From: CBFHWU01 sp965659665
Lineage (GTDB): Bacteria > Bacteroidota > Bacteroidia > Flavobacteriales > Flavobacteriaceae
DNA: 64,000 nucleotides
Direction: 5' to 3'
Assembly (NCBI GenBank): GCA_965659665.1
Contig: CBFHWU010000017.1
Location: forward strand, 62,001-126,000
Of this stretch, positions 44,787-53,325 are shown piece by piece; the first letter of the stretch is position 1, and every line of letters starts with the position of its first letter. The notes beneath the pieces were generated by a model. The model was not told the DNA's origin, made no database searches, and worked only from the letters and a program-made list of their open reading frames with translations. A program made the position numbers and the translations under genes.

Positions 44787-45415
44787 TTTGTAGAACGAGC
44801 AGTTTGATCTGCTTTAATTTTTTTAATTAGATCAGCAAAGAAACTACTTTTTTCTGGATATTTCAAAGAAAGTACTTTGTAAGCTTGTTCTGCTTTTTTA
44901 AACTTTTTTTGATCCCAATACACTTTTGCTAAAGTTTCGGTCATAATTTCTTCAGAATTTATTTTTTGATCTTTTGTCAAGTCTACTTTTTTTGAAGATG
45001 ATATTGGTGAGGAAATCTTAGGGTTAGTTTTTATAAATTGGTCAATTAGGTTAATATTTAAAGATGGGGATATTTCTGATTGGTTAAGACGTGACGTTGT
45101 GTTTAACCAACTTAAAAAGCTTTGTTTTTCTAAGGAGTTGTTCTGTTTCACCTGAAGTTGTTTTTCGGGTGATAATTCGTTTCCAACGATAGTGATCAGG
45201 TTTGCTCGTTGGGTAGTATGAACAGCACAGCATCGCAATGCTTTTTTGAGTGCTTTATCGTTGGCTTTATGTAATAGTTCAAGCTCAAGGATTCGTAAAG
45301 CTTGAAAATAAGGATATTCTTGTATAAGTTCTTTAACTCTTGGAAGTGCTGCCACCCCGTCACGAAGTACCTGTTGCCGGATATTTTTTAAACGCCATTT
45401 TTCGGGGGCTACCAT
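44783..45415 (-). CDS. TPR-like protein of unknown function
   Basis: 210 residues, mostly helical, no signal peptide. Near the C terminus MTETLAKVYWDQKKFKKAEQ and AYKVLSLKYPEKSSFF look like a tetratricopeptide repeat. The N-terminal half (VKELIQEYPYFQALRILELE) also resembles helical repeats. It is wedged between lptE (7-base overlap) and secG (4-base overlap), the order seen in other Flavobacteriaceae as far as I recall. It may assist envelope assembly, but nothing in the sequence shows this. Confidence 0.75.
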   Translation of the reverse strand: MVAPEKWRLKNIRQQVLRDGVAALPRVKELIQEYPYFQALRILELELLHKANDKALKKALRCCAVHTTQRANLITIVGNELSPEKQLQVKQNNSLEKQSFLSWLNTTSRLNQSEISPSLNINLIDQFIKTNPKISSPISSSKKVDLTKDQKINSEEIMTETLAKVYWDQKKFKKAEQAYKVLSLKYPEKSSFFADLIKKIKADQTARSTK

Positions 45416-45927
45416 TTTGCTAAAGATTCGTTAAAAATATCTTGGGTAATACGTTCAAAAATAATGTCGTGAGCTTCAGTTTTTACCGTTTGTAATTGGA
45501 CGGCGGCATCATAATCATAAAAAAATGAAAATCGTTTTTCAAAGTCATCTTCCTCTCCCTTGGTATTAAAATAGCGAACATTTATTGATACGGTTAATCT
45601 GTTTTGAGCAGCGCGATCGTCGGCAGTAGCTGTCATGGGACTAATACGATATTCTTCAATTTCTCCTTCATAAATTAAGTCACCATTTACGGAAACTAAA
45701 TCTAAGTTGGTCTGATTTAGTAAGGTTTCTTGCAAGGCATTGGTAAAATCACGATCAAAGCCAGGTTCGAAAACAGAATTAATTGAATTCCCTGCATTAT
45801 TGATAAAAAAATTAATTTGCACACTTTTGGCCCCGTCAGGAATTGATGCCCCTGTAAAGGAATAGAATTTACATCCTGTGGTTAAAATAATAATTGACAC
45901 GAAAGCTAATCTTTTTATCATCGTCAT
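45409..45927 (-). CDS. lptE: LptE-like lipopolysaccharide assembly lipoprotein
   Basis: 172 residues with lipobox LTTGC (Cys19). The stretch CKFYSFTGASIPDGAKSVQI and the following FEPGFDRDFTNALQETLLNQ are typical of the Bacteroidota LptE family, which plugs the LptD barrel that places lipopolysaccharide in the outer membrane. It overlaps the sigma-54 activator stop by four bases upstream and the TPR-like gene downstream. lptD is not in the window. Confidence 0.85.
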   Translation of the reverse strand: MTMIKRLAFVSIIILTTGCKFYSFTGASIPDGAKSVQINFFINNAGNSINSVFEPGFDRDFTNALQETLLNQTNLDLVSVNGDLIYEGEIEEYRISPMTATADDRAAQNRLTVSINVRYFNTKGEEDDFEKRFSFFYDYDAAVQLQTVKTEAHDIIFERITQDIFNESLAKW

Positions 45928-47162
45928 AAAGGTAGGTCGAATTGTTTGATTTTACGGTACAATGTGCGTTCTGAAATTCCTAATTCAGCGGCTGCTGCTT
46001 TTCGTTTTCCTTGATTTCGTTCCAGTGCTTTGATGATTAACTCTAACTCTTTATCATGAATAGAAAGTGTCTCTTCTTCGTAAACTTCTTCCGCAAAAGG
46101 GTAAGAGTCGTTTTGGCTTTGGATGGGTCGAGGGCTTTCCAATGCGAGCATCGGTTCGGAATGACTACTGTCTGACTCACCATATATTTTTTGTATTAAG
46201 CCTTGTTGTTCTTCTTGAACCTGTTCACCACTTTTACTTTTCATAAGTTCCATTGTCAGCTTCTTTAAATCATTTAAATCAGCTTTCATATCAAAAAGTA
46301 CCTTATACAATATTTCTCTTTCAGAGTTAAAATCACTCTTTTCTTTACCTTCACCAACAACTGCAGGTAAGTTAGTGTCAAAATGAGGTAAATATAATTG
46401 AAGAGTATCGGCTTGAATATTTCTTGCTTGTTCAAGAACAGATAATTGTTCAGCAACATTTCGAAGTTGACGAATATTTCCACTCCATCGTTGTTGCTCT
46501 AAAAGATGTTGTGCACTTTCGTCTAATCTTACTGTTGGCATACGATATTTTTGAGCAAAATCAGAAGCAAACTTTCTAAAGAGTAAATGAATATCATCTC
46601 TGCGCTTACGAAGGGGTGGTAATGTAATTTCTACTGTGCTCAATCGGTAATAAAGATCTTCTCTAAATTTACCTTTTTGAATGGCTTCAGCCATATTAAG
46701 ATTTGTTGCTGCAACGATTCGAACATTGGTTTTTTGAACTTGAGAGGAACCTACTTTTAGAAATTCACCGTTTTCTAACACTCGTAACAAGCGAACTTGG
46801 GTAGTGAGAGGAAGTTCACCAACCTCGTCCAAAAAAATAGTCCCTCCGTCGGCGACTTCAAAGTAACCTTTTCGTGTGGTTGTAGCCCCAGTAAAAGCTC
46901 CTTTTTCGTGCCCAAAAAGCTCTGAATCAATCGTCCCTTCAGGGATTGCACCACAGTTTACAGCGATAAATTTCCCGTGTTTTCGCAGGGATAACTGATG
47001 AATAATTCTTGGTAAAATTTCTTTTCCCACTCCACTTTCTCCTGTCACCAACACCGATATTTCGGTTGGAGCAACTCGTATTGCTTTTCCAATAGCCCGA
47101 TTGAGTTGAGAATCATTTCCAATGATCCCGAATCGTTGTTTGATAGTTTGAATTTGTTCCAT
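45924..47162 (-). CDS. Sigma-54-dependent transcriptional activator without receiver domain
   Basis: About 412 residues from MEQIQTIKQRFGIIG (ATG at 47162, two bases after the miaB stop); an upstream in-frame start would give 14 unlikely residues inside miaB. The AAA+ domain has Walker A GESGVGKE, the sigma-54 contact loop GAFTGA, and the Walker B region GGTIFLDEVGELP. A Fis-type helix-turn-helix is at the end (KRKAAAAELGISERTLYRKI). No receiver or sensor domain precedes the AAA+ module, so control must come from binding partners or expression level. Next is lptE, so it may control envelope or stress genes; a sigma-54 site lies before groES nearby. Confidence 0.93.
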   Translation of the reverse strand: MEQIQTIKQRFGIIGNDSQLNRAIGKAIRVAPTEISVLVTGESGVGKEILPRIIHQLSLRKHGKFIAVNCGAIPEGTIDSELFGHEKGAFTGATTTRKGYFEVADGGTIFLDEVGELPLTTQVRLLRVLENGEFLKVGSSQVQKTNVRIVAATNLNMAEAIQKGKFREDLYYRLSTVEITLPPLRKRRDDIHLLFRKFASDFAQKYRMPTVRLDESAQHLLEQQRWSGNIRQLRNVAEQLSVLEQARNIQADTLQLYLPHFDTNLPAVVGEGKEKSDFNSEREILYKVLFDMKADLNDLKKLTMELMKSKSGEQVQEEQQGLIQKIYGESDSSHSEPMLALESPRPIQSQNDSYPFAEEVYEEETLSIHDKELELIIKALERNQGKRKAAAAELGISERTLYRKIKQFDLPL

Positions 47163-47164
47163 GA

Positions 47165-48688
47165 CTATTTTACTGCTTTTCCTATCAGTGTTGCCGAAGT
47201 ACAATCAATAATTTTAACATGTACAAAATCTCCAATGTTAAAGCTTTCTTTTGGGAAAACTACCACTGTGTTTTGTTGATTTCGGCCACTCCATGCTTGA
47301 TCAGATTTTTTAGATTCTTTTTCAATTAATACCTCTACCGTTTTTCCTAAGTATTGTTGAGTTTGATACAAACTGTGCTGTTGTTGAAGTGCAACAATTT
47401 CTTGGAGACGTCTTTTTTTGATGTGGTGTGGGATATTGTCTTCTAGTTTTTTGGCGGCGGGTGTTCCTGGTCGTTCAGAATACATGAACATAAAACCAAA
47501 ATCATACTTGACATACTTCATTAGACTAAGGGTATCTTGATGATCTTGTTCGTTTTCGTTAGGAAAACCAGCAATCATGTCTTGAGAAATGCCACAATCA
47601 GGAACAATACGTCGAATATCATCTATGAGTTCAATATATTCCTCTCTTGTGTGCTGTCGATTCATTGCTTTGAGTACATTATTACTTCCTGATTGAACGG
47701 GAAGGTGGATATAATTACAAATATTTTTATGTGCAGCCATGGTGTGTAATACTTTTCTAGTCATATCTTGCGGATTTGAAGTAGAAAATCGAAAACGCAT
47801 GTTAGGTTGTGCTTTGGCTACCATTTCTAAAAGTTGGTGAAAGTGAACCGCTGTTTTTTGTTGAAGAGAACTCGCTTTGGTAAAATCTTTTTTGGGGCCT
47901 CCTCCATACCACAAATAACTATCCACGTTTTGACCTAAAAGAGTGACCTCTTTATATCCGCGTTCCGATAAATCGTGGATTTCGTTTAAAATACTTTTTG
48001 GATCTCTGCTTCTTTCTCTTCCGCGTGTGAAAGGCACAACGCAAAATGTACACATATTGTCACACCCTCGGGTGATAGACACAAAAGCCGTCACCCCATT
48101 TGTTTGTAAGCGAACGGGACTAATATCAGCATAGGTTTCTTCTTTTGATAAAATGACATTTACAGCATCTCGACCTGCTTCTACCTCCTTGATTAAGTTG
48201 GGGAGATCGTTATAGGCATCGGGCCCTACAACCAAGTCTACCATTTTCTCTTCTTCTAAAAACTTACTCTTTAGGCGTTCAGCCATACACCCTAAAACAC
48301 CCACTTTGAGATGAGGGTTTGTTTTTTTTATGCTATTGAAATTTTCTAGGCGTTTTCGTACGGTTTGCTCTGCTTTTTCACGAATTGAGCAAGTGTTTAC
48401 TAAAACCAAATCAGCTTCGTTCAACGAAGTAGTGGTTGAGTAGCCTTCTTCTTTTAAAATTGAAGCTACAATTTCACTATCTGAGAAGTTCATTTGACAA
48501 CCATAACTTTCTAGATATACCTTCTTTCTGTGGGGTGTATCATTCGTAACTTTATGTTTATCAATATTTTTAATAGAAGAATCACCCCTATTTGATGAGG
48601 GTAAATCAGGGGGTAAATTTAACACATTACCATTGTAAGAATATGGGTTTTTCTCAGTTTTTTTATTTTCTAGTATTTCTTCTTTCAT
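47165..48688 (-). CDS. miaB: tRNA-2-methylthio-N6-dimethylallyladenosine synthase
   Basis: 507 residues, with an N-terminal extension of about 55 residues before the usual start KKVYLESYGCQMNFSDSE. The first iron-sulfur cluster is held by Cys in YGCQMNF, NTCSIREKA and LGCMAERL; the radical-SAM cluster by GCDNMCTFCVVPF; a TRAM domain ends the protein (about 445-507). It adds a methylthio group to position 37 of tRNAs reading UNN codons. First gene of the miaB-activator-lptE-TPR-secG string. Confidence 0.95.
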   Translation of the reverse strand: MKEEILENKKTEKNPYSYNGNVLNLPPDLPSSNRGDSSIKNIDKHKVTNDTPHRKKVYLESYGCQMNFSDSEIVASILKEEGYSTTTSLNEADLVLVNTCSIREKAEQTVRKRLENFNSIKKTNPHLKVGVLGCMAERLKSKFLEEEKMVDLVVGPDAYNDLPNLIKEVEAGRDAVNVILSKEETYADISPVRLQTNGVTAFVSITRGCDNMCTFCVVPFTRGRERSRDPKSILNEIHDLSERGYKEVTLLGQNVDSYLWYGGGPKKDFTKASSLQQKTAVHFHQLLEMVAKAQPNMRFRFSTSNPQDMTRKVLHTMAAHKNICNYIHLPVQSGSNNVLKAMNRQHTREEYIELIDDIRRIVPDCGISQDMIAGFPNENEQDHQDTLSLMKYVKYDFGFMFMYSERPGTPAAKKLEDNIPHHIKKRRLQEIVALQQQHSLYQTQQYLGKTVEVLIEKESKKSDQAWSGRNQQNTVVVFPKESFNIGDFVHVKIIDCTSATLIGKAVK

Positions 48689-48704
48689 TCTTTTTTACCT
48701 AAAT

Positions 48705-48742
48705 GTGAGGGTAATTTACATAGCAATTTAATTTATCCTCAC
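48705..48742 (-). promoter_or_regulatory. Inverted repeat in the miaB leader
   Basis: GTGAGGGTAA (48705-48714) pairs with TTATCCTCAC (48733-48742) with one mismatch around an 18-base loop, ending 17 bases upstream of the miaB ATG. No T run follows on either strand, so it is not a plain terminator. The remaining bases 48743-48962 are AT-rich; they hold a TATATTTG box on the minus strand (48804-48797) without a well-spaced -33 element. Confidence 0.3.
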
Positions 48743-48962
48743 ACATTCAATTTTTCCAATTTCATTCCGTTTTTACTTAGCTAAAGAAATGTTTCACAAA
48801 TATAGTAAAATACAGGACAATTTGTCATGTTTTATGTATCAAACGAATGGGTGCTGGATAAATAACACCTATTCTGAATGAAGCAATGTAAATTATTGAA
48901 TTGATATAATAGTGTGGGCGAAAAATTGTGATATTACCCATCACTATGTATAAATATCTCCA

Positions 48963-49223
48963 TTATGATATCATTAGAATAATTAAGTACATTTTTCCAT
49001 ATATCATGCCATTCCATATCCTTCTTACTGATTTTACCATAGTTTGGGATTTGGGTTTTAATGCATGATAAAATTTCACTAGCTGAGTAGAAGTTTCTGT
49101 TCTTAAATCTGCTTGGTTAGAATAAATAAGTTCAAAGTTTGAACTAATAAATTTTACAGTCCTATTATTTTTGAGGATTGTTTTAATTCTATTTGTGAGA
49201 AGATGTTTTCTTCCACTTTCCAT
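48963..49223 (-). pseudogene. Tail fragment of a tyrosine-recombinase gene
   Basis: An 86-residue frame whose start MESGRKHLLTNRIKTI is the same as the C-terminal coding part of the broken recombinase at 50777-51903 (VESGRK, then LLTNRIKNI after correcting one inserted base). After about 16 residues the two diverge. It lacks the catalytic residues, so it cannot be a working enzyme. It is best read as a leftover 3' end, possibly the original end of a recombinase split by insertion of the glycosyltransferase gene. A small separate protein cannot be ruled out. Confidence 0.5.
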
Positions 49224-49224
49224 A
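49181..49224 (-). repeat. Diverged direct repeat, copy A
   Basis: About 44 bases resembling 50775-50820 in the same orientation: identical blocks include TTTTAATTC, TTTGTGAG and TTCTTCCACTTTC, with roughly four in five bases matching and a one-base gap. Together the copies bracket the glycosyltransferase gene. Confidence 0.65.
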
Positions 49225-49231
49225 TGTGATT

Positions 49232-50722
49232 TTATAATTCTATTAAATTTTTAGAAATTTCTAAAGTGTTTCTTTCAAAATTGAAATTTAAAAGTTCATT
49301 TTTCAAATCTGAAATAAGATTTTCATTAGAAACATAAAATGAAACCTTGTTGGAAGCAGTTGTTATTCTTTTTTCGTTCAGATATAAGTCTGCTACATGG
49401 GTAAATTTTGATAAATTCTCAGTAGAAAACCATTCAGTATAAATAATTAAAATTTCAGTATTATATTTTTTTGATAAAGAAAAAACATAGTCCAATTCAT
49501 TATTTTTTCTTGCGGTTAATGCCTTAGAATTACCTAAACCCCACAAATCTAAAACATAATTATCACTAAAATAACTTATCAGACCTAAATCATTTACAGC
49601 AACAGGTTTATTTATCTTCTTAACAAATTGGGAAACCAAATATTGTTGATTATATATATTTGATGATGCAAGTGGGGTAGTTAATGTGCAGTATATTAAA
49701 TTTAAAAACATCAATGGTGTTAAACAAAACAAATAAATGTGATTTGGTTCAAATCTAAATTTTTCATAAGTATTATGGATAAATAACATTAAAATAAATG
49801 TTATGTAAAATACTTCATATCTTCCATACCATCCTGTTTTTCCAAACATAAGAAACATAAACATAGAAAATACAATAGAAAAAATAAAGGCATAATTTTT
49901 TTGTTTAATATAAAAAAAGCTAGAAATGTATAAACAAAATACAAAACCATACACTCTTAAATTTTGATAAATATTTTCAATTACACTTAACACCCCCCCG
50001 TTCGATAGAGAATCTTGTTTTGCCATAACTGATGAAGGAAGAATTTCTCCTAGATTTAAATACAAATAGTATGAATATCCTAAAATAAACCCAAATATTA
50101 AAAAGGTAGAAAGAATACATTTTTTTCTTTCTAACGGATGTGAAATAAAAATATATATTAAAAATGGAAAAGAAATTGCCAGTGCCTCATATCTTACTAA
50201 TGGTGCAATAATTATTGAGAAATAAAATAATAAATTGTACCTCTTAAACCAATCAGAATTCATTAAACAAATTGTGGTAAACAATGTCAAAAGAAGGTGA
50301 AGAGAATGTTCCATTCCTGTAAATACCAATCCGTAAGCATTAATAGAAAATAAAAATAAAAGTGATACTAATATTCCATAGTTTATATTTTGAAATTTAT
50401 CTCTAAAAAATAAAATTAATAAAAGAGAGGTAATGATAAAAAAAATTGAATTTAAGATAAATGGAACAAAAAGGTAAAATTCAAGATTTGTAAAAGGGGT
50501 TAAAAGAAAAATCCATAATATGCTTGAGGATGGTGCTGAAAACTCTGACATATTAATTCCAAAATTACCATTAATAAAGTTTTTTGCTAATTCTAGATGA
50601 ATATAAGGGTCATCAAGAGTATATGTAAAAAAGTTATTTGAATTAAAAATGATGAAAAAGATTATCATTAAAGGGGTGGAAATAAGCAATAACCCTAAAA
50701 CTATTTGTATTGAATCTTTCAT
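49232..50722 (-). CDS. GT-C-type membrane glycosyltransferase-like protein
   Basis: 496 residues with about 11 membrane helices and a C-terminal soluble part (about 400-496). The first large loop after helix 1 holds YTLDDPYIHLELAKNF; an acidic pair at this place is typical of GT-C enzymes that use lipid-linked sugars (ArnT/PMT-like fold). FSAPSSSILW a few residues later is also seen in such proteins. Sugar and acceptor are unknown. Very AT-rich with many Ile, Phe, Asn and Tyr codons, unlike its neighbours. It is flanked by two copies of a recombinase gene end, so it is probably acquired cargo. Confidence 0.7.
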   Translation of the reverse strand: MKDSIQIVLGLLLISTPLMIIFFIIFNSNNFFTYTLDDPYIHLELAKNFINGNFGINMSEFSAPSSSILWIFLLTPFTNLEFYLFVPFILNSIFFIITSLLLILFFRDKFQNINYGILVSLLFLFSINAYGLVFTGMEHSLHLLLTLFTTICLMNSDWFKRYNLLFYFSIIIAPLVRYEALAISFPFLIYIFISHPLERKKCILSTFLIFGFILGYSYYLYLNLGEILPSSVMAKQDSLSNGGVLSVIENIYQNLRVYGFVFCLYISSFFYIKQKNYAFIFSIVFSMFMFLMFGKTGWYGRYEVFYITFILMLFIHNTYEKFRFEPNHIYLFCLTPLMFLNLIYCTLTTPLASSNIYNQQYLVSQFVKKINKPVAVNDLGLISYFSDNYVLDLWGLGNSKALTARKNNELDYVFSLSKKYNTEILIIYTEWFSTENLSKFTHVADLYLNEKRITTASNKVSFYVSNENLISDLKNELLNFNFERNTLEISKNLIEL

Positions 50723-50774
50723 AAAAGTTGTTTAAAATCAATTAATTTTTTTAAATATTTTTTTTGCTCAATAT

Positions 50775-50820
50775 TTTTAATTCGGTTTGTGAGGAGGGTT
50801 TTTTCTTCCACTTTCAACAT
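50775..50820 (-). repeat. Diverged direct repeat, copy B (end of the recombinase gene)
   Basis: Partner of 49181-49224. This copy is still attached to recognisable recombinase sequence. Its reading frame has one extra base compared with copy A. Confidence 0.65.
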
Positions 50821-51903
50821 CCAATCTCTTATAGTGTGACAACATGGTTTCGATTGTATGTCCTGTAATCTCAGAAAGTTCCAATGATTCATCTCCTTCC
50901 TTTCTAATCACATAAGAAATAACGTATTCTCTCAAATGATGCGATGAAAAAAATACTTCTCTTTTTCCATCCTAAACTATCCCAATTTTCAGCACTTTCA
51001 CCACCTTTAACTCTATTTCTTTTTACTTGCTTTTCCTCCTCTACCATTCGGTACTTGAATATGTTTAGATAATAGTTGGAACGATATGGTTGATTTGGTT
51101 TCTGAATATAATTTGGGGATTGGAATAGATAATAAAAATTAGGCCACAAATACATACGTCTATGATATTCGTTTCATATCGGAAATCCTTTTTGCCCCCC
51201 TTTGTTTCAAATTCAACCTTTACTCCTAAATCATGCGGAGGTTTGTGGTGAAAACTCCAAATCGTTTCATCAATTGGAACAATTCGGTTTCGGTCCTTTG
51301 AGTTTAGGATGTGGAATAAATATAAATTTTCATCATCTCTATCTTTCTCAAAATAACTTCTCATCCCATATTCACTAACACCACTTTTCACCATGCTTTC
51401 CTCATCTGTAAACGCATTTAGAATTACACCCACCCTAAATCAATATCTAAGTTGTAATAACGATATGAAATAAACTATATCAGTACCAATTGGATTGTTT
51501 GCAGGTTGATTTGGATGCTATCTTTCAACTCCATTTTGAATATCTGATTTCTCATAATAACCTCTTCTTAGAACTGATAAATCAGCATCACTCTTGCAAA
51601 CTGAAATCCATTTATCCTTTACTATTTCAACACATTCATTCACACATTTCTCATATTCCTTCGGGCGAAACAACACCATTTCGTTCTTATTCTTAACTGG
51701 AAAAATTTTTCACATGTATTTTTAATAAGTTCAATTTGAAAATCAGTAGTGAATGGGTAATAATCAAATATTCCCATTCCTCCAAATGTTGTATCCTTTT
51801 CCAACTAATCACAAAAGAACCTAATGTTTCTCAAATATGATTTTGCGGTTTCTCTTCTAATTCTTTCTCCCTTTTATGAATTTAGAGAACCTTTCTTCTT
51901 AAC
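50777..51903 (-). pseudogene. Decayed tyrosine recombinase (phage-type integrase)
   Basis: Pieces in shifting frames can be joined. A core-binding-like part KGERIRRETAKSYLRNIRFF (near 51880-51820) is interrupted by a TAG. A middle part, VKNKNEMVLFRPKEYEKCV to GVSEYGMRSYFEKDRDDENL (51700-51330), and a stretch with VKGGESAENWDSL (about 51000) follow. The C-terminal catalytic part is FSSHHLREYVISYVIRK, then LSEITGHTIETMLSHYKRLD (50960-50822). HHLREY fits the box II His-x-x-Arg, GH the next His and SHY the nucleophile Tyr. At least two stops and several frameshifts are present, so it is dead. About 370 codons in total, a normal integrase size. Confidence 0.7.
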
Positions 51904-51920
51904 ATATTATTAATGGTGAA

Positions 51921-52482
51921 TTATAAATACTTTCTTACTAGGGTTGTTAATCCGTTTGTTGGAACGATACTAATTGGGATATCTTCATTATTGCAATACT
52001 CATAAAATCCTTTTTTGTATAAGAGTTTAGCTTTGATAGTTTTTGCATTTTTATTCTGTTGGATAGTTTCATCCTTTTCCAATTTGAAAGATGTAGTATC
52101 AAAATACCATCCTCCCATTCTTGCTTCTTTACTTACATGTTCTAAAATATAAGTGTGGAGGAGGTGTGATTGATTTGATTTTGAATTGTGTTTGAAACGT
52201 AATTTTTAGTTTCTCAAATGCATATTGAAAAGATGATTGGTTGGATTTGATATCGTTTGGTTCAACAAAACATATATATTTCGTTCTACCTCCTCTTTTA
52301 GATAAGCTATAATACCAAAAGAACTTTCCGTTAATCTTTTTAATTATGAATATCCCTTTAGCATCAAGAGAACCAAACACATCATCGTGTGAACTCTTCA
52401 ATGCATCTTCCAAAGGTTGGCTCCAACCATTGAGTTCCTTGAGTTTTTCTTGTGCTGATTTTTTATCCATTTGTGGGGTCAA
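51921..52482 (-). pseudogene. Frameshifted gene of unknown function upstream of the recombinase
   Basis: Two frames join into a protein of about 185 residues. The first begins MDKKSAQEKLKELNGWSQPL and runs to SITPPPH; the second continues with TYILEHVSKEARMGGWYFDT and ends VPTNGLTTLVRKYL. The frame changes near 52140-52155. The joined protein is soluble and basic with no motif I know. It could be the N-terminal part of the recombinase or a separate accessory gene of the same element. Confidence 0.5.
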
Positions 52483-53325
52483 ACATCACAAAATAATATA
52501 AAAAAATCCTTAAAACAAAATAATTGTGGGGTTAAATCAAATTTTATCTTTTTTTAAATACTCTGATTTAAACTGTAAATAGTGGGTTTTGGGAATTTTG
52601 TAGGACAACCATAGGTTTAATTGTATGCTTTTTTGAAAGATGGAATATCAATATTTTGAACTAAAACGCTTCCATTGTAAAACTTAGATTTTTGTGAAAT
52701 GAATTTTTAGGAAACTCTGTCATTTCAGTTGTTACAGTTCTATTTAGTCTTTTGTTTATCAATCAGTTAATTTTTTTATCAAATTTGGAATAAGAGACAA
52801 TTTATTTTCTATTTAGTATGTTTTTTATGTTTACTCATCAATGAAATTGATCTTACCCCCCTAATCGACTGTTAGGATAAGAAAGTAAATTGTAATTTAA
52901 TACATTTTGTCAGTTGAGGTTTCCACTTCACACAGGAGAATGGGTGGGTAAAAAAGAGTTTCACTTAGAATTTATTTTTCAATTTAATTATGATGGGGAT
53001 GAATGGGTAAGCAATAATACCTAGATTTAAGACATATCTTGACCATATCGATGCTTTCCTTAAATACTTTATCGCTTCCTGTATTGGAGTTTTGAGAGAG
53101 ATGTTAAGCCAGATGTTAAATAAAAAACTTAAGCAAAGAGTCTAATTAAAATAAATTTAGAGAGTGTAATGGCGAATACCCACTATTTATTTTGATTGTT
53201 ATGGTTATGACAAAGTTTTGGAGTGGCGTGGAAGTAAAGTTTAAATATCTGCGCTAACATTAATTTTTTTTTGCACCCCTCAATAGTCCAAGTGGTATTA
53301 TTATTTGATTGCAGCATGTAAATTG
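52483..53325. other. Gene-free AT-rich stretch at the island edge
   Basis: No convincing gene, RNA or mobile element in 843 bases. The only open stretch of note is a plus-strand frame without ATG (52896-53024) encoding TGEWVGKKEFHLEFIFQFNY and ending at a TAG, probably a gene remnant. Composition and lack of coding signal fit a decayed part of the neighbouring element. Confidence 0.6.

Noticed and set aside
50904..51433. Two overlapping minus-strand frames (83 and 122 codons) as separate small genes
   Set aside because: They are consecutive out-of-frame pieces of one decayed recombinase, joined by frameshifts.
51490..51696. Plus-strand frame of 68 codons inside the broken recombinase
   Set aside because: Antisense shadow. 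The minus-strand frames carry recombinase-like sequence.
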